NCBI GenBank assembly: GCA_030837195.1
Contig: JAUPKZ010000003.1
Span: 1-42,242 of the forward strand
Direction: 5' to 3'
DNA: 42,242 nucleotides
From: Campylobacterota bacterium
GTDB lineage: Bacteria; Campylobacterota; Campylobacteria; Campylobacterales; Sulfurimonadaceae
The position numbers were made by a program, and so were the translations under genes. Shown piece after piece: positions 32,155 to 41,552 of the stretch. Positions within the stretch are counted from its first letter, which is position 1, and each line of letters starts with the position of its first letter. The notes under the pieces are model-generated. The model did no database searches. It was not told where the DNA came from and worked only from the letters and a program-made list of their open reading frames with translations.

Positions 32155-33600
32155 ATGTTAATTTATAACCATAAAAAAGAGTTTTTAGGAATGGACGAGA
32201 GTGATTTGAAAAACTTTGGCTTTTCAAGTTTAGCAGAGTTAAAAGACGAAGTAAGCGATTTTGCGGACCTTTTTGTAAAAACACCGGGGCATATCCATAA
32301 CTTCAAACATGTGCATTGGATTGATTATATAACTTGCGGTGAAGGCGCAACCGAATCAAAAGTTATTATTCAAGCTAAAAATAGAAATTTTACGGCAAAT
32401 ATCGACATCAAACCTCTCTACCTCGTTGAAAGTCCGACATTTCAATCATATATAGTAAACTTCGTAAACATAAAGGCTCTCTCTCCTGCACAGGATGATA
32501 AAATATCTCTTGAGCTTCTAGCACAAGAGAAACCTTCTACGGAACATATAAGTGTACCTAAACACAATGAAAAAATTTCACTGGATGCATTTGAAGTAAC
32601 GACTCAAGCTCCAAAGCCGGATTTGTCTATTGAGACAAAAGAAAAAACATATGAAGCGCCAAAAGCGCAACCTCAGGCAAAAAAAGAGCCGCTTGCAAAA
32701 ACAGAAGAGAAAGAAGAGGAAGAGGACGCTTTTAAAAACTATGTCTATGACCCAAAGATTGCATCTGAAGAGCTTGGACTTCCTATAGATCTGGTTGAGG
32801 AGTTTGTCGATGACTTTATCGCACAGGCAAATAGTTTTAAAGAGAGTCTTTATACATTTTTAGAAAGCGATGATCTCTCAAACCTAAAAATACAGTCCCA
32901 TAAACTAAAAGGTGTTGCAGCAAATTTAAGAATAGAAAATGCGCTTGATGCACTAACGGTAGTAAACACATCAAAAGACTACAAAGAGATAAAACACCAT
33001 CTTGACAGACTATATAAAATCATTAAAGGACTCTCCAAAAATGAAGATGAACTACTTGAGAATCTAATTAAAAAAGAGGAGCCGCTCCCTTTATCCATAA
33101 AAGAGGATATAGCTATAAAAGACTCGGATGTTCCTGAGAGTATTGAAATACTTGAGCTTGAAGATGACGAATTTTTAAAACCGTCGGTAACGGTACAGCC
33201 AAGCAGTATAAGCGATGAGGATTTGGCTCTGCTTGGAACAGATATAGATTTTGCAGATGAAAAAAAAGAGTTTATCGACGAAACACTCTCTTACGACGCT
33301 GCAAAAGTAGCACATGAAATAGGTCTTGATATAGACAGTTTCAATGAAATTCTTGACCACTATATAGAAGAGAGTAAAGAGCTATGTAAAAACATAGAAG
33401 TGCATGCGAAAAAAAGCGATTTTAAAATATGTGCAAATTTAGCAACAAAACTAAGAGGAATGAGCGAAAATATGAGAATTCATAGTTTTGACAATGAGAT
33501 AATAACTATCATCGGCTCACAAAATACTCAAGAGATTCAAGATAGTGTTATAAAAATAGTTTCCACGCTTAACCAAATCTCAGAAAGAGGTGGCAAATAA
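32155..33600 (+). CDS. tandem Hpt-domain phosphotransfer protein with novel N-terminal domain
   Basis: Hpt1 IQSHKLKGVAANLRI (His at codon 32899-32901); Hpt2-like LATKLRGMSENMRI (Thr at 33445-33447); acidic linker. Confidence 0.8.
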   Translation: MLIYNHKKEFLGMDESDLKNFGFSSLAELKDEVSDFADLFVKTPGHIHNFKHVHWIDYITCGEGATESKVIIQAKNRNFTANIDIKPLYLVESPTFQSYIVNFVNIKALSPAQDDKISLELLAQEKPSTEHISVPKHNEKISLDAFEVTTQAPKPDLSIETKEKTYEAPKAQPQAKKEPLAKTEEKEEEEDAFKNYVYDPKIASEELGLPIDLVEEFVDDFIAQANSFKESLYTFLESDDLSNLKIQSHKLKGVAANLRIENALDALTVVNTSKDYKEIKHHLDRLYKIIKGLSKNEDELLENLIKKEEPLPLSIKEDIAIKDSDVPESIEILELEDDEFLKPSVTVQPSSISDEDLALLGTDIDFADEKKEFIDETLSYDAAKVAHEIGLDIDSFNEILDHYIEESKELCKNIEVHAKKSDFKICANLATKLRGMSENMRIHSFDNEIITIIGSQNTQEIQDSVIKIVSTLNQISERGGK

Positions 33601-36600
33601 TGCAAGTCGGATTAAAAAACAGATTACGAATAATCAGCTTACTTCCTATTATAATTGTTTTTTCAATTACCAGTTATTTCGTTTACAACTCTTATACTGC
33701 ATTTGAATCTGCTCAACAACTTCAAAACAGGCTTGAACAAAATAGATACCTAAACGATGTAGTAGGAAATATAGCTCGCGAACGCGGTATGAGTGCCATG
33801 TATTTGGGTAATGCTACGGAGAATATACTTAAGTCCCTAAAAGAGCAGAGAAAAGTCGTTGATGAAAAAGTTGCTATTTATTTGCAATATGCACAAAATA
33901 ACCACTCCATAGGTGAACAAACACAAAATATTAACGATGTTGTATCTTCTATGTCTAAAATCAAATCTCTTAGACCTCTTGTCGATGAGAAACAGATTGA
34001 ATTTAAAGAAGTTTTCAACACATTTGTAGAAGTGCAAAAAAAGTTCATCGTTCAGTTAGGCAAAATTACAAAGATAGAAATCGACAAAGAGATTGCCGAA
34101 CTCTACTCTTTATATATGACTATGGCAAATGCTAAAGAGTCTTCCGGAATTGAGAGAGCTTTCCTTGCCTACTCCATTTCAAAATTGGCTCCGCTTGAAG
34201 AAGAAGAGCTAAATACTTGGTTATCTCTTATCGTTAGAGCGGACTCTTTTGAGTACAGAAACCTTAACAATACGGCTCTTATCGCAAAGCTTGATGCCAT
34301 ATTTCAAACAGAAGACAGTAAGGCTTTATTTCAAGATATAAATAGTGAAAGAACTGCAATCATCTCGGTAGCAGACAGCGGTGAATACGAAATTACTTCG
34401 GCTATCTGGTTCACAATGCAATCAGAAAAAATCAACCTGCTTGCAGAAGCTGAAAATATCTTGCTTGATGCGATGAACAAAAGATCTCAAGAAGTACAGC
34501 AAAACTCTCTACAAGTTTTGATTATTACTCTAAGTATATGGATTGTCGCTATCATATTAGCAGCTCTTGGTTATGTCCTCTCAACAGAGATTGCAAACAA
34601 CATCAAACACCTTGAGGGAATCTTAAAAAAAGTTTCATCGGATTATGACTCTCAAGAGAGAAAAATAGACCTTAATACGCCTGAAGGAACTGACCTAGCA
34701 TATGCTCTTTTAGAAGAGATTATCGAACAAACGAAAAAAGATAAAGTTGCAGCGCAAGAGGCAAGTGAAGCAAAATCAATGTTCCTTGCAAATATGTCTC
34801 ACGAAATTCGTACTCCGCTAAACGGTATAGTCGGCTTTACAGAGCTATTGAAAGACTCAGGGCTCAAAGAAGAGCAAAGCGAGTTTGTCGATATCATAGA
34901 AAAAAGCTCCGAAAACCTCCTTGAGATTATCAATAACATTCTTGACCTCTCTAAGATTGAGAGTAATAAGCTTGAAATAGAACATATCGCGTTTAATCCT
35001 GTTCATGAGTTTGAAAGTGCCGTTGAAGTTTACGCAGTTAGAGCAAGTGAAAAGCATATTAATTTAGGATGTTTTATAGATCCTCAGTTAGAGTTCCCTC
35101 TAAAAGGTGACCCTACAAAACTAAAAGAAATCCTTATTAACCTTCTTTCCAATGCCGTTAAATTTACAAACAGCGGCGGTTCTATCGGTGTAAATATTAG
35201 AAAGCTTCACTCCGATATAAAGGGTAAAACAAGAGTAAAATTTGAAGTACAAGATAGTGGTATAGGTGTTACAAGCGAACAAAAATCTAGAATTTTTGAA
35301 GCATTTAGTCAGGCAGACACATCTATTACCCGTAAATACGGCGGTACAGGTTTAGGTCTTACTATTTCAAGCAACTTTGTTGAGCTGATGGGTGGAAAGC
35401 TTGATCTAGACAGTGTTGTGGGAGAGGGAACTACATTCTTCTTTACGATTGATTTTGAAGAGGTTGAAACACTTAACGAAAGTGCAAAAAATAGTTTTGC
35501 AGGTCTTAATGCTCTCATCCTCGGAGATCCTCTAAAGATAAAAAAACAGGATAAATATCTAAGAGAGTACCTTGATTTCTACGGAGTCGGTTATACTACA
35601 TTTAAAGAGATAGGCAAAATTGCACAACTAGAAAAAGAGATAAGCTACAATCTTTTATTTGTGGATTATGACTATGTAACGGAAGAGGCTCTTCACGAGC
35701 TATCTAAGCTTCCTCAGGCACTTATAGTTCTAACAAAATCAAATCTTATGAAAAGAATTGAAAATTTAGGCTTAGATATTTTCAAAGTCCTCTATGAGCC
35801 TATTCATGCTTCAAAACTAAAACAGACGCTTGAGAACTATATAATTTTAAACACAACAACTCAAGCTGCTAAAAAACCTGTTCGTAAAAAGTTTGACCTA
35901 GAGACTTCAAAGTTTGTTGCAAATGTTTTGGTTGCGGAAGATAACATAATCAATCAAAAGCTCATAAGACGCACTCTTGAGGATTTGGGTTTAACAGTAA
36001 GCATAGCAAGCAATGGACTTGAAGCTTTCCAAAAACGCAAAGACGGCAATTTTGATATGATTTTTATGGATATACAGATGCCGTTTTTAGATGGTGTCGA
36101 AGCTACCGGAGAGATACTAGAGTGGGAGATGGACAACAAAAAACGACATGTTCCAATAGTTGCGTTAACGGCAAACGCACTCAAAGGAGATAGAGAAAAA
36201 TTCCTCTCTGCAGGGCTTGACGAATACACCACAAAACCGCTTGTTCGCTCTGAAATCATTGCAGTGCTAAATCTTTTCTTAGCAGATCATATAGTAGAAA
36301 CCGTACCGCAACAAGATGATACTCAGGAAGCAAAAAAAGCAGAATATAGAGCAGATATACTTATTGCTAAAAAGAGCAATTTTGAGGCAAAACTATATAC
36401 AAAAATCATAGACGGCATAGGTAATCTAAGCTATGAAGTAGCATCTTCGCTAATAGACTTTAAAGAGCTTATCGAGAACTACTCTTACAAAGTTATACTC
36501 TTTGACAAAGAGTATGTAGATCTTGATGTAGAACAAATCTCAAGCATCATTAAAAAGCAAAGCACTTCAAACGGTCTTTCTTCTCATGTAGTGCTTGTGG

Positions 36601-36710
36601 ATGACTCCATAGAAAAAGATGCTACTGTACATAAAGAGTATGTAGATGAGGTTATAAACAATGTCGTCAATAAAGAGCTGCTACAGTCTCTCTTTATCAA
36701 ATATTCATAA
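33600..36710 (+). CDS. NIT-sensor hybrid histidine kinase with one canonical and two degenerate receiver domains
   Basis: TM; NIT-like ARERGMSAMYLG; FLANMSHEIRTPLNGIVGF HisKA; HATPase GTGLGLTIS; REC NVLVAEDNIINQ..MIFMDIQMP..TTKPL. Confidence 0.92.
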   Translation: MQVGLKNRLRIISLLPIIIVFSITSYFVYNSYTAFESAQQLQNRLEQNRYLNDVVGNIARERGMSAMYLGNATENILKSLKEQRKVVDEKVAIYLQYAQNNHSIGEQTQNINDVVSSMSKIKSLRPLVDEKQIEFKEVFNTFVEVQKKFIVQLGKITKIEIDKEIAELYSLYMTMANAKESSGIERAFLAYSISKLAPLEEEELNTWLSLIVRADSFEYRNLNNTALIAKLDAIFQTEDSKALFQDINSERTAIISVADSGEYEITSAIWFTMQSEKINLLAEAENILLDAMNKRSQEVQQNSLQVLIITLSIWIVAIILAALGYVLSTEIANNIKHLEGILKKVSSDYDSQERKIDLNTPEGTDLAYALLEEIIEQTKKDKVAAQEASEAKSMFLANMSHEIRTPLNGIVGFTELLKDSGLKEEQSEFVDIIEKSSENLLEIINNILDLSKIESNKLEIEHIAFNPVHEFESAVEVYAVRASEKHINLGCFIDPQLEFPLKGDPTKLKEILINLLSNAVKFTNSGGSIGVNIRKLHSDIKGKTRVKFEVQDSGIGVTSEQKSRIFEAFSQADTSITRKYGGTGLGLTISSNFVELMGGKLDLDSVVGEGTTFFFTIDFEEVETLNESAKNSFAGLNALILGDPLKIKKQDKYLREYLDFYGVGYTTFKEIGKIAQLEKEISYNLLFVDYDYVTEEALHELSKLPQALIVLTKSNLMKRIENLGLDIFKVLYEPIHASKLKQTLENYIILNTTTQAAKKPVRKKFDLETSKFVANVLVAEDNIINQKLIRRTLEDLGLTVSIASNGLEAFQKRKDGNFDMIFMDIQMPFLDGVEATGEILEWEMDNKKRHVPIVALTANALKGDREKFLSAGLDEYTTKPLVRSEIIAVLNLFLADHIVETVPQQDDTQEAKKAEYRADILIAKKSNFEAKLYTKIIDGIGNLSYEVASSLIDFKELIENYSYKVILFDKEYVDLDVEQISSIIKKQSTSNGLSSHVVLVDDSIEKDATVHKEYVDEVINNVVNKELLQSLFIKYS

Positions 36711-36726
36711 ATAAAAAGGAGTTAAA

Positions 36727-37101
36727 ATGGCAAAAGAGCTCATAGTGCTTGCGGTTGATGATGATATGATAAACCTAAAACTTCTAAAATCTATGTTAAT
36801 GAAAAATGAGAATATAAAAGAGGTTATAGAGGCAAAAAACGGAGCAGATGCTATAGGTCATATAAAAGCAAGATCAGATATAGACCTTATCTTGCTAGAT
36901 ATTATTATGCCCATAATGAACGGTATAGAGATGTTGCGTGTAGTACGCTCCGATGACAATATTAGGCAAGTTCCAATTATTGTCTTAACAACCGATGAAA
37001 CAAAAAAGAATGAAGCACTAGAGCTTGGCGCAAACGGGTTTTTAACAAAGCCTATAAGAAGCAACGAGTTAATGCAAAAAATAGACTCTATGATAGTTTA
37101 G
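36727..37101 (+). CDS. stand-alone response regulator receiver (CheY-like)
   Basis: VLAVDDDMIN, LILLDIIMPIMNG, LTTDE, FLTKPI. Confidence 0.95.
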   Translation: MAKELIVLAVDDDMINLKLLKSMLMKNENIKEVIEAKNGADAIGHIKARSDIDLILLDIIMPIMNGIEMLRVVRSDDNIRQVPIIVLTTDETKKNEALELGANGFLTKPIRSNELMQKIDSMIV

Positions 37102-37127
37102 ATTCCAAATCAAATTTGGAATCTAAA
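37097..37127. repeat. 14-bp-stem hairpin, copy 1 of a two-copy sequence
   Basis: TTTAGATTCCAAAT-CAA-ATTTGGAATCTAAA; lies between convergent genes; similar copy at 40829-40849. Confidence 0.8.
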
Positions 37128-37130
37128 GCC

Positions 37131-39542
37131 TTAAACAAGAACTGCGTTTAAAACTTCTTCTATTCTGCTTACAGGCATTATTTCCAAAGTATCTTTTACT
37201 TCTTGCGGTATCTCGTCTAAATCCCGCTCATAGTTTTTTAAAGGTATAACTACTTTACTCATACCTGCTTTATGTGCGGCAATAAGTTTTTCTCTAAGTC
37301 CGCCTATAGGAAGTACATCTCCGCTTAAAGAGACTTCCCCCGTCATTGCAATCTCGGAACGAATTTTTTTAGAACTCAATATAGAGGCTATGACGCTTAC
37401 CATAGCAATACCTGCACTAGGACCGTCTTTTGGAGTTGCACCGTCTGGTACATGCAAATGAAGGTCATATCGTTTATACACTTCACTTATATCGACTTCC
37501 GTGTTCTCTTCTTTCTCTTTTGGCGTAAGCGGAATATTACTCTCATCAATTTTTAATCTTCTTGTATCAATAAGAGTTTTTACGACACTGTGTGCAATCC
37601 TTGCCGACTCTTTCATAACATCGCCGAGGCTGCCCGTAAGTTGCATTGTGCCCTTACCGTTTATGCGGATACTCTCTATCTTTAACACATCGCCTCCGAC
37701 CGCAGTCCAAGCAAGTCCGTTTACTACTCCCACAACAGGAATTTTTGTAGTTTTTTCTATCTCAAAAACAGTTTTATCGAAATACTCTTTGAGGTTTTTT
37801 ACGGTTATGGAAACCTTTGTGATTTGCGGCTTCTCAAGTATCTCTCTTGCTACTTTTCTTGCCATATTTGCGATTTTTCGGCGTAAATCTCTTACTCCTG
37901 CTTCACGCGTATAGCTATGTATAAGCTCCTGAAGAGCCGTTTTTGAGATGTTTACTTCCGACTTTTTAAGTCCATGCTTCTTTAGCTCTTGAGGTAAAAG
38001 ATACCTTGAGGCTATCTCATACTTCTCTTGAGGCGTGTAGGAGCTAACTGTTATAAATTCCATCCTATCGCGAAGCGGAGCAGGAATCTTGCCTACATCG
38101 TTTGCAGTCGCTATAAATATAACTTTTGATAAGTCTATATCAAAGTTAAGATAGTAATCCCTAAATTCTCTATTTTGTTCAGGGTCTAACACCTCTAGCA
38201 GTGCAGAAGTAGGATCACCTCTTCCTGTTTTTGCAACCTTGTCTATCTCATCCAAAACTACAACTGGATTCATCTTTTTAGCATCGATTAGCCCTTGAAC
38301 TATGCGCCCCGGCATCGCTCCGACATATGTTCTTCTATGCCCCCTAAGCTCATTTACATCTTCAAGCCCGCCAAGAGCAATCCTAACTAAAGGTCTCTTA
38401 AGTGCCTCTGCTATAGAGTTTGCCAAAGATGTCTTACCGACCCCCGGAGGACCTGAAAAACATAAAATAGCACCACTACTGCTTTTTATGCCTCTTAATT
38501 CCATCAACTCTTTTACCGCAAAAAATTCCGTAATTCTCTCTTTTGGTTTTTTAAGCGAAAAGTGGTCTTTGTCAAGCTGTGCTTCAACTTCACTTATATG
38601 AAGCGCTTTTTTGCTCTCTTCCCCAAAAGGAATATCTAAAACCCAGTCCAAATATGTTTGCGTCATAGATGCATCCGATGAGTCCGGATGCATTCGCGAG
38701 AGTCTCTCTATCTGTTTATGTATCTCTTTGTAAGCGCTATCTTGAAGTTTGTCTTTTTTGGCTTCAAGTTTTTTTCTGTACTCTTCTATCTCTTCATCTC
38801 TTGAAGTGTCACTTCCTAGCTCTTTTTGTATCTGCTTTAACTGCTCTTTTAAAAAATACTCTTTGTTTATCTTCTCTATGTGCGTATGTACTTTTGAACG
38901 AATCTCTTTTTGAAGCTTGTTTGCTTCAATCTCATCTATGAGAAACTCTATAAGGTCTAAAAATCTCTTTTCCGTATTTGACTCGACAAATAGTTTATAT
39001 GCCTGCTCTTTTTTTAGCTTTATCGTAGAGCAGATCAGGTCTATGATCCTGTTGTGGTCATGGTTTTCCTCTATGGTTCTAAGTAAATCCGGCGGAAAAT
39101 AGTTGCTCACACTTGCTAAAATTCTCACTTTTTCACGAAGTATTTCTAAAATAGCATCAATTTTAAGAGAGTTTACACTCGTTGCTTTTATGACATCAAT
39201 ATGAGCTATAAGCGGGTTATCACTTACTTTATTCAATATTTTTGCACGCGCAAGCCCTTGAAAAAGCACTTTAACCCTTCCATCCGGCAACGCCACTTTT
39301 CGCATAATAGAGCCCACTACCCCGACATTATACAAAGCATCAAGGCTTCTCTCTCCCTCATGGGATGGTTTAGTAGGGCATACTATAACTAAAGTACTCT
39401 CTTCTATGGCTTTTGCGGCAGCTTTTATATTTTTTTCATCGCTTAAAAAAAGCGGCGATATCATAAAAGGGTATAAAAAAAGTTCATCTTCTGCTACAAC
39501 CGGGATGTTAGCAGGAAAATCGCTATAATCGCTAAGTTTCAT
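37131..39542 (-). CDS. lon: ATP-dependent protease La
   Basis: LCFSGPPGVGKTSLANSIAEAL, VVLDEIDKV, GATPKDGPSAGIAM catalytic Ser region. Confidence 0.98.
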   Translation of the reverse strand: MKLSDYSDFPANIPVVAEDELFLYPFMISPLFLSDEKNIKAAAKAIEESTLVIVCPTKPSHEGERSLDALYNVGVVGSIMRKVALPDGRVKVLFQGLARAKILNKVSDNPLIAHIDVIKATSVNSLKIDAILEILREKVRILASVSNYFPPDLLRTIEENHDHNRIIDLICSTIKLKKEQAYKLFVESNTEKRFLDLIEFLIDEIEANKLQKEIRSKVHTHIEKINKEYFLKEQLKQIQKELGSDTSRDEEIEEYRKKLEAKKDKLQDSAYKEIHKQIERLSRMHPDSSDASMTQTYLDWVLDIPFGEESKKALHISEVEAQLDKDHFSLKKPKERITEFFAVKELMELRGIKSSSGAILCFSGPPGVGKTSLANSIAEALKRPLVRIALGGLEDVNELRGHRRTYVGAMPGRIVQGLIDAKKMNPVVVLDEIDKVAKTGRGDPTSALLEVLDPEQNREFRDYYLNFDIDLSKVIFIATANDVGKIPAPLRDRMEFITVSSYTPQEKYEIASRYLLPQELKKHGLKKSEVNISKTALQELIHSYTREAGVRDLRRKIANMARKVAREILEKPQITKVSITVKNLKEYFDKTVFEIEKTTKIPVVGVVNGLAWTAVGGDVLKIESIRINGKGTMQLTGSLGDVMKESARIAHSVVKTLIDTRRLKIDESNIPLTPKEKEENTEVDISEVYKRYDLHLHVPDGATPKDGPSAGIAMVSVIASILSSKKIRSEIAMTGEVSLSGDVLPIGGLREKLIAAHKAGMSKVVIPLKNYERDLDEIPQEVKDTLEIMPVSRIEEVLNAVLV

Positions 39543-39544
39543 TA

Positions 39545-40312
39545 TTATTTTTCCTCTGGTTGTTTTTGTGTACTGCTTTGGTTTTCATCTTCAGAGATAG
39601 AGTTTCTAGAAACTACGCTTTTTGTATCCGGTATCATAAAATCATACCAGCTAGAAGTACCGTCTCCCTCAAACCATGCACGATACCAAGGCGCACTTGC
39701 TCTATTTATATCTTCTGAAACAATCCAAGGCTGAGGGTTTGTTACGCGATAATGGTTGGCAGATTTTGGTTTATCCAGCCTATCATAGAGATCTACAATA
39801 GATTCATTGAGAACAAACTGAGCCAAATACATACGAGTAAGCATACTATCTACGACATCTACATACATAGAGTTTGCATAGGAAACTTTAAACTGTTCCG
39901 CACTTGCAATAGCTTCATCTATAAATGCCTGATCCCGTCCCGCATTGGGCAGAGCCATATATTTTGACTTAACTTTTAAAAATTCCGCTTCTTCTTTCTC
40001 GTTTTCAGTTGCATATCTCTTAATATACTCATCTAAAAAGTGTTCTCCCAAAAGATGCTCATCATCTCTTATATGCGCCATTGCCAAAATCATAGTTGCT
40101 TCGGGCAAAAGCACGGAACCTATGTGTTCACTCTGCAAAGAACTGTAATAATTATCTGCCATTTCTAAGTCGCCAAGAGAGACATTTTCAACTATTTTTG
40201 AGTACCAGTAAGCTGCCGGCTTGTTGTACTCTTCAACATTATTTTTTGAACAGCCGCTAAAGAGTAACACCATAGGCAACATTGCCGCTACTAAATGAGT
40301 CTTTATATTCAT
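39545..40312 (-). CDS. bamD: outer-membrane assembly lipoprotein BamD
   Basis: LLFSGCSKN lipobox; YNKPAAYWYSKIVENVSLGDLEMADNYYSSLQSEH TPR-like layout. Confidence 0.85.
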   Translation of the reverse strand: MNIKTHLVAAMLPMVLLFSGCSKNNVEEYNKPAAYWYSKIVENVSLGDLEMADNYYSSLQSEHIGSVLLPEATMILAMAHIRDDEHLLGEHFLDEYIKRYATENEKEEAEFLKVKSKYMALPNAGRDQAFIDEAIASAEQFKVSYANSMYVDVVDSMLTRMYLAQFVLNESIVDLYDRLDKPKSANHYRVTNPQPWIVSEDINRASAPWYRAWFEGDGTSSWYDFMIPDTKSVVSRNSISEDENQSSTQKQPEEK

Positions 40313-40436
40313 AGATTATATTCCTGATTGTAAATAGAGTAATATTTTAGCTAAAAAACATATAACACTCATTAAACTAGGTACAATTTATGCTTAAAGT
40401 GCTACAATTACCAATATTAACATAAGGGTTTATATA

Positions 40437-40817
40437 ATGAAATTTGACATAGTTGTTCCTATCTTAGGCTTTGATGATTTAAAAGAAGTTTCACTTGAGA
40501 AGATTGATGATATTTTTATGCTAATGAAATCTACGCAAAACCCTCATATATCTTTTACACTCATAGACCCTTTCGTGCTTAGAGAATATGACTTTGAGGT
40601 CCCGCAAAAGATACAAGAACTTTTAGAAATAGACAAAACCTCAAACCTTATCACTTTAAATATTGTTCTTATACAAACACCCATAGAAGAGTCCATCGTA
40701 AATTTTGCGGCACCTATGGTTTTTAATACAAGCAACCATAAAGCTGCCCAAATAGTTTTAAACGAAACAACAGAGTACGGAGTTGCCGAGAGGATTTCTA
40801 CTTTTTTAAAAAAATAG
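40437..40817 (+). CDS. fliW: flagellar assembly factor FliW
   Basis: PILGFDDLKEVSLEKIDDIFMLM..FTLIDPFVLREYDFEVP..NFAAPMVFNTSNHKAAQIVL. Confidence 0.93.
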   Translation: MKFDIVVPILGFDDLKEVSLEKIDDIFMLMKSTQNPHISFTLIDPFVLREYDFEVPQKIQELLEIDKTSNLITLNIVLIQTPIEESIVNFAAPMVFNTSNHKAAQIVLNETTEYGVAERISTFLKK

Positions 40818-40828
40818 ACTCAAGCTAA

Positions 40829-40849
40829 ATTCCAAATCAAGTTTGGAAT
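40829..40849. repeat. hairpin copy 2
   Basis: ATTCCAAATCAAGTTTGGAAT, one base different from 37102-37122. Confidence 0.8.
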
Positions 40850-40867
40850 GACAAAGTTCTCAAACCT

Positions 40868-40907
40868 CATTAAGCACTTTTTAAGTACGCCTAATAGTAT
40901 AATAAAG
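40868..40907 (+). promoter_or_regulatory. promoter-like element, copy 1, upstream of TA locus
   Basis: CATTAAGCACTTTTTAAGTACGCCTAATAGTATAATAAAG; TATAAT at 40898-40903. Confidence 0.6.
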
Positions 40908-40956
40908 ACTATACAAGCATAGGGTATGCTTTTTAAACTATCATGAGGAGCCTAAG

Positions 40957-41217
40957 ATGAAAACAGTAACGCTAGAGATAGAAGATAGTAAGTTTGAGCA
41001 GTTTATGACAGTTTTAAATTCACTAAAAAGTGATTTAGTGAAAAATTTTGAGGTACAAAAAAAAGAGACCCATTGCGATTTGGCAAACGACCCTTTAGCG
41101 CAAGAGCTTCAAAAACGCCTTCAAGAGATAGATGATGAAACTATGAAACTCACGCCTTACAGTGAGGGAATAGACTCTATGATGCAGAGAATAAAGCTAA
41201 AATATGCAAGTGCATAA
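40957..41217 (+). CDS. putative antitoxin of a type II TA system
   Basis: 86 aa, overlaps a RelE/ParE-like ORF by 14 nt; typical antitoxin-toxin arrangement. Confidence 0.65.
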   Translation: MKTVTLEIEDSKFEQFMTVLNSLKSDLVKNFEVQKKETHCDLANDPLAQELQKRLQEIDDETMKLTPYSEGIDSMMQRIKLKYASA

Positions 41218-41487
41218 GACAGAGCGATTCTTTGCGGAATTAGAGGTAATTGTTGATTTTATAGCTCAAGACTCTTTCAAAAGAGCTGAAAAATTTGCTA
41301 CGGATTTGGGTGTTAAGATTAATGATTTACCTTATTTTCCCTACAAATGCCGACAGTCTCAAAATCCAATGATGTAAATATCAGAGAACTCATATTTGAG
41401 GGGTATGTTATCCCTTATCGTGTGGATAGTGCAAAAGAGAACATAGTAGTACTCGGTATGTTTAGCGAAAATGAATGGAAATTATAA
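41204..41487 (+). pseudogene. RelE/ParE-family toxin, frameshifted
   Basis: MQVHKTERFFAELEVIVDFIAQDSFKRAEKFATDLGVKINDLPYFPYKCRQSQ then shift to KSNDVNIRELIFEGYVIPYRVDSAKENIVVLGMFSENEWKL; consistent with loss of one A in the run near 41370-41373. Confidence 0.75.
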
Positions 41488-41552
41488 AAAACAACACAAC
41501 CAACCCAAGCTTCAACCTTAAATAATAAACATACTTAGATGCTTAAAAAAAG

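Noticed and set aside
37501-39392. Plus-strand ORFs (up to 137 aa) inside lon
   Set aside because: Shadow ORFs antisense to a clear lon gene.
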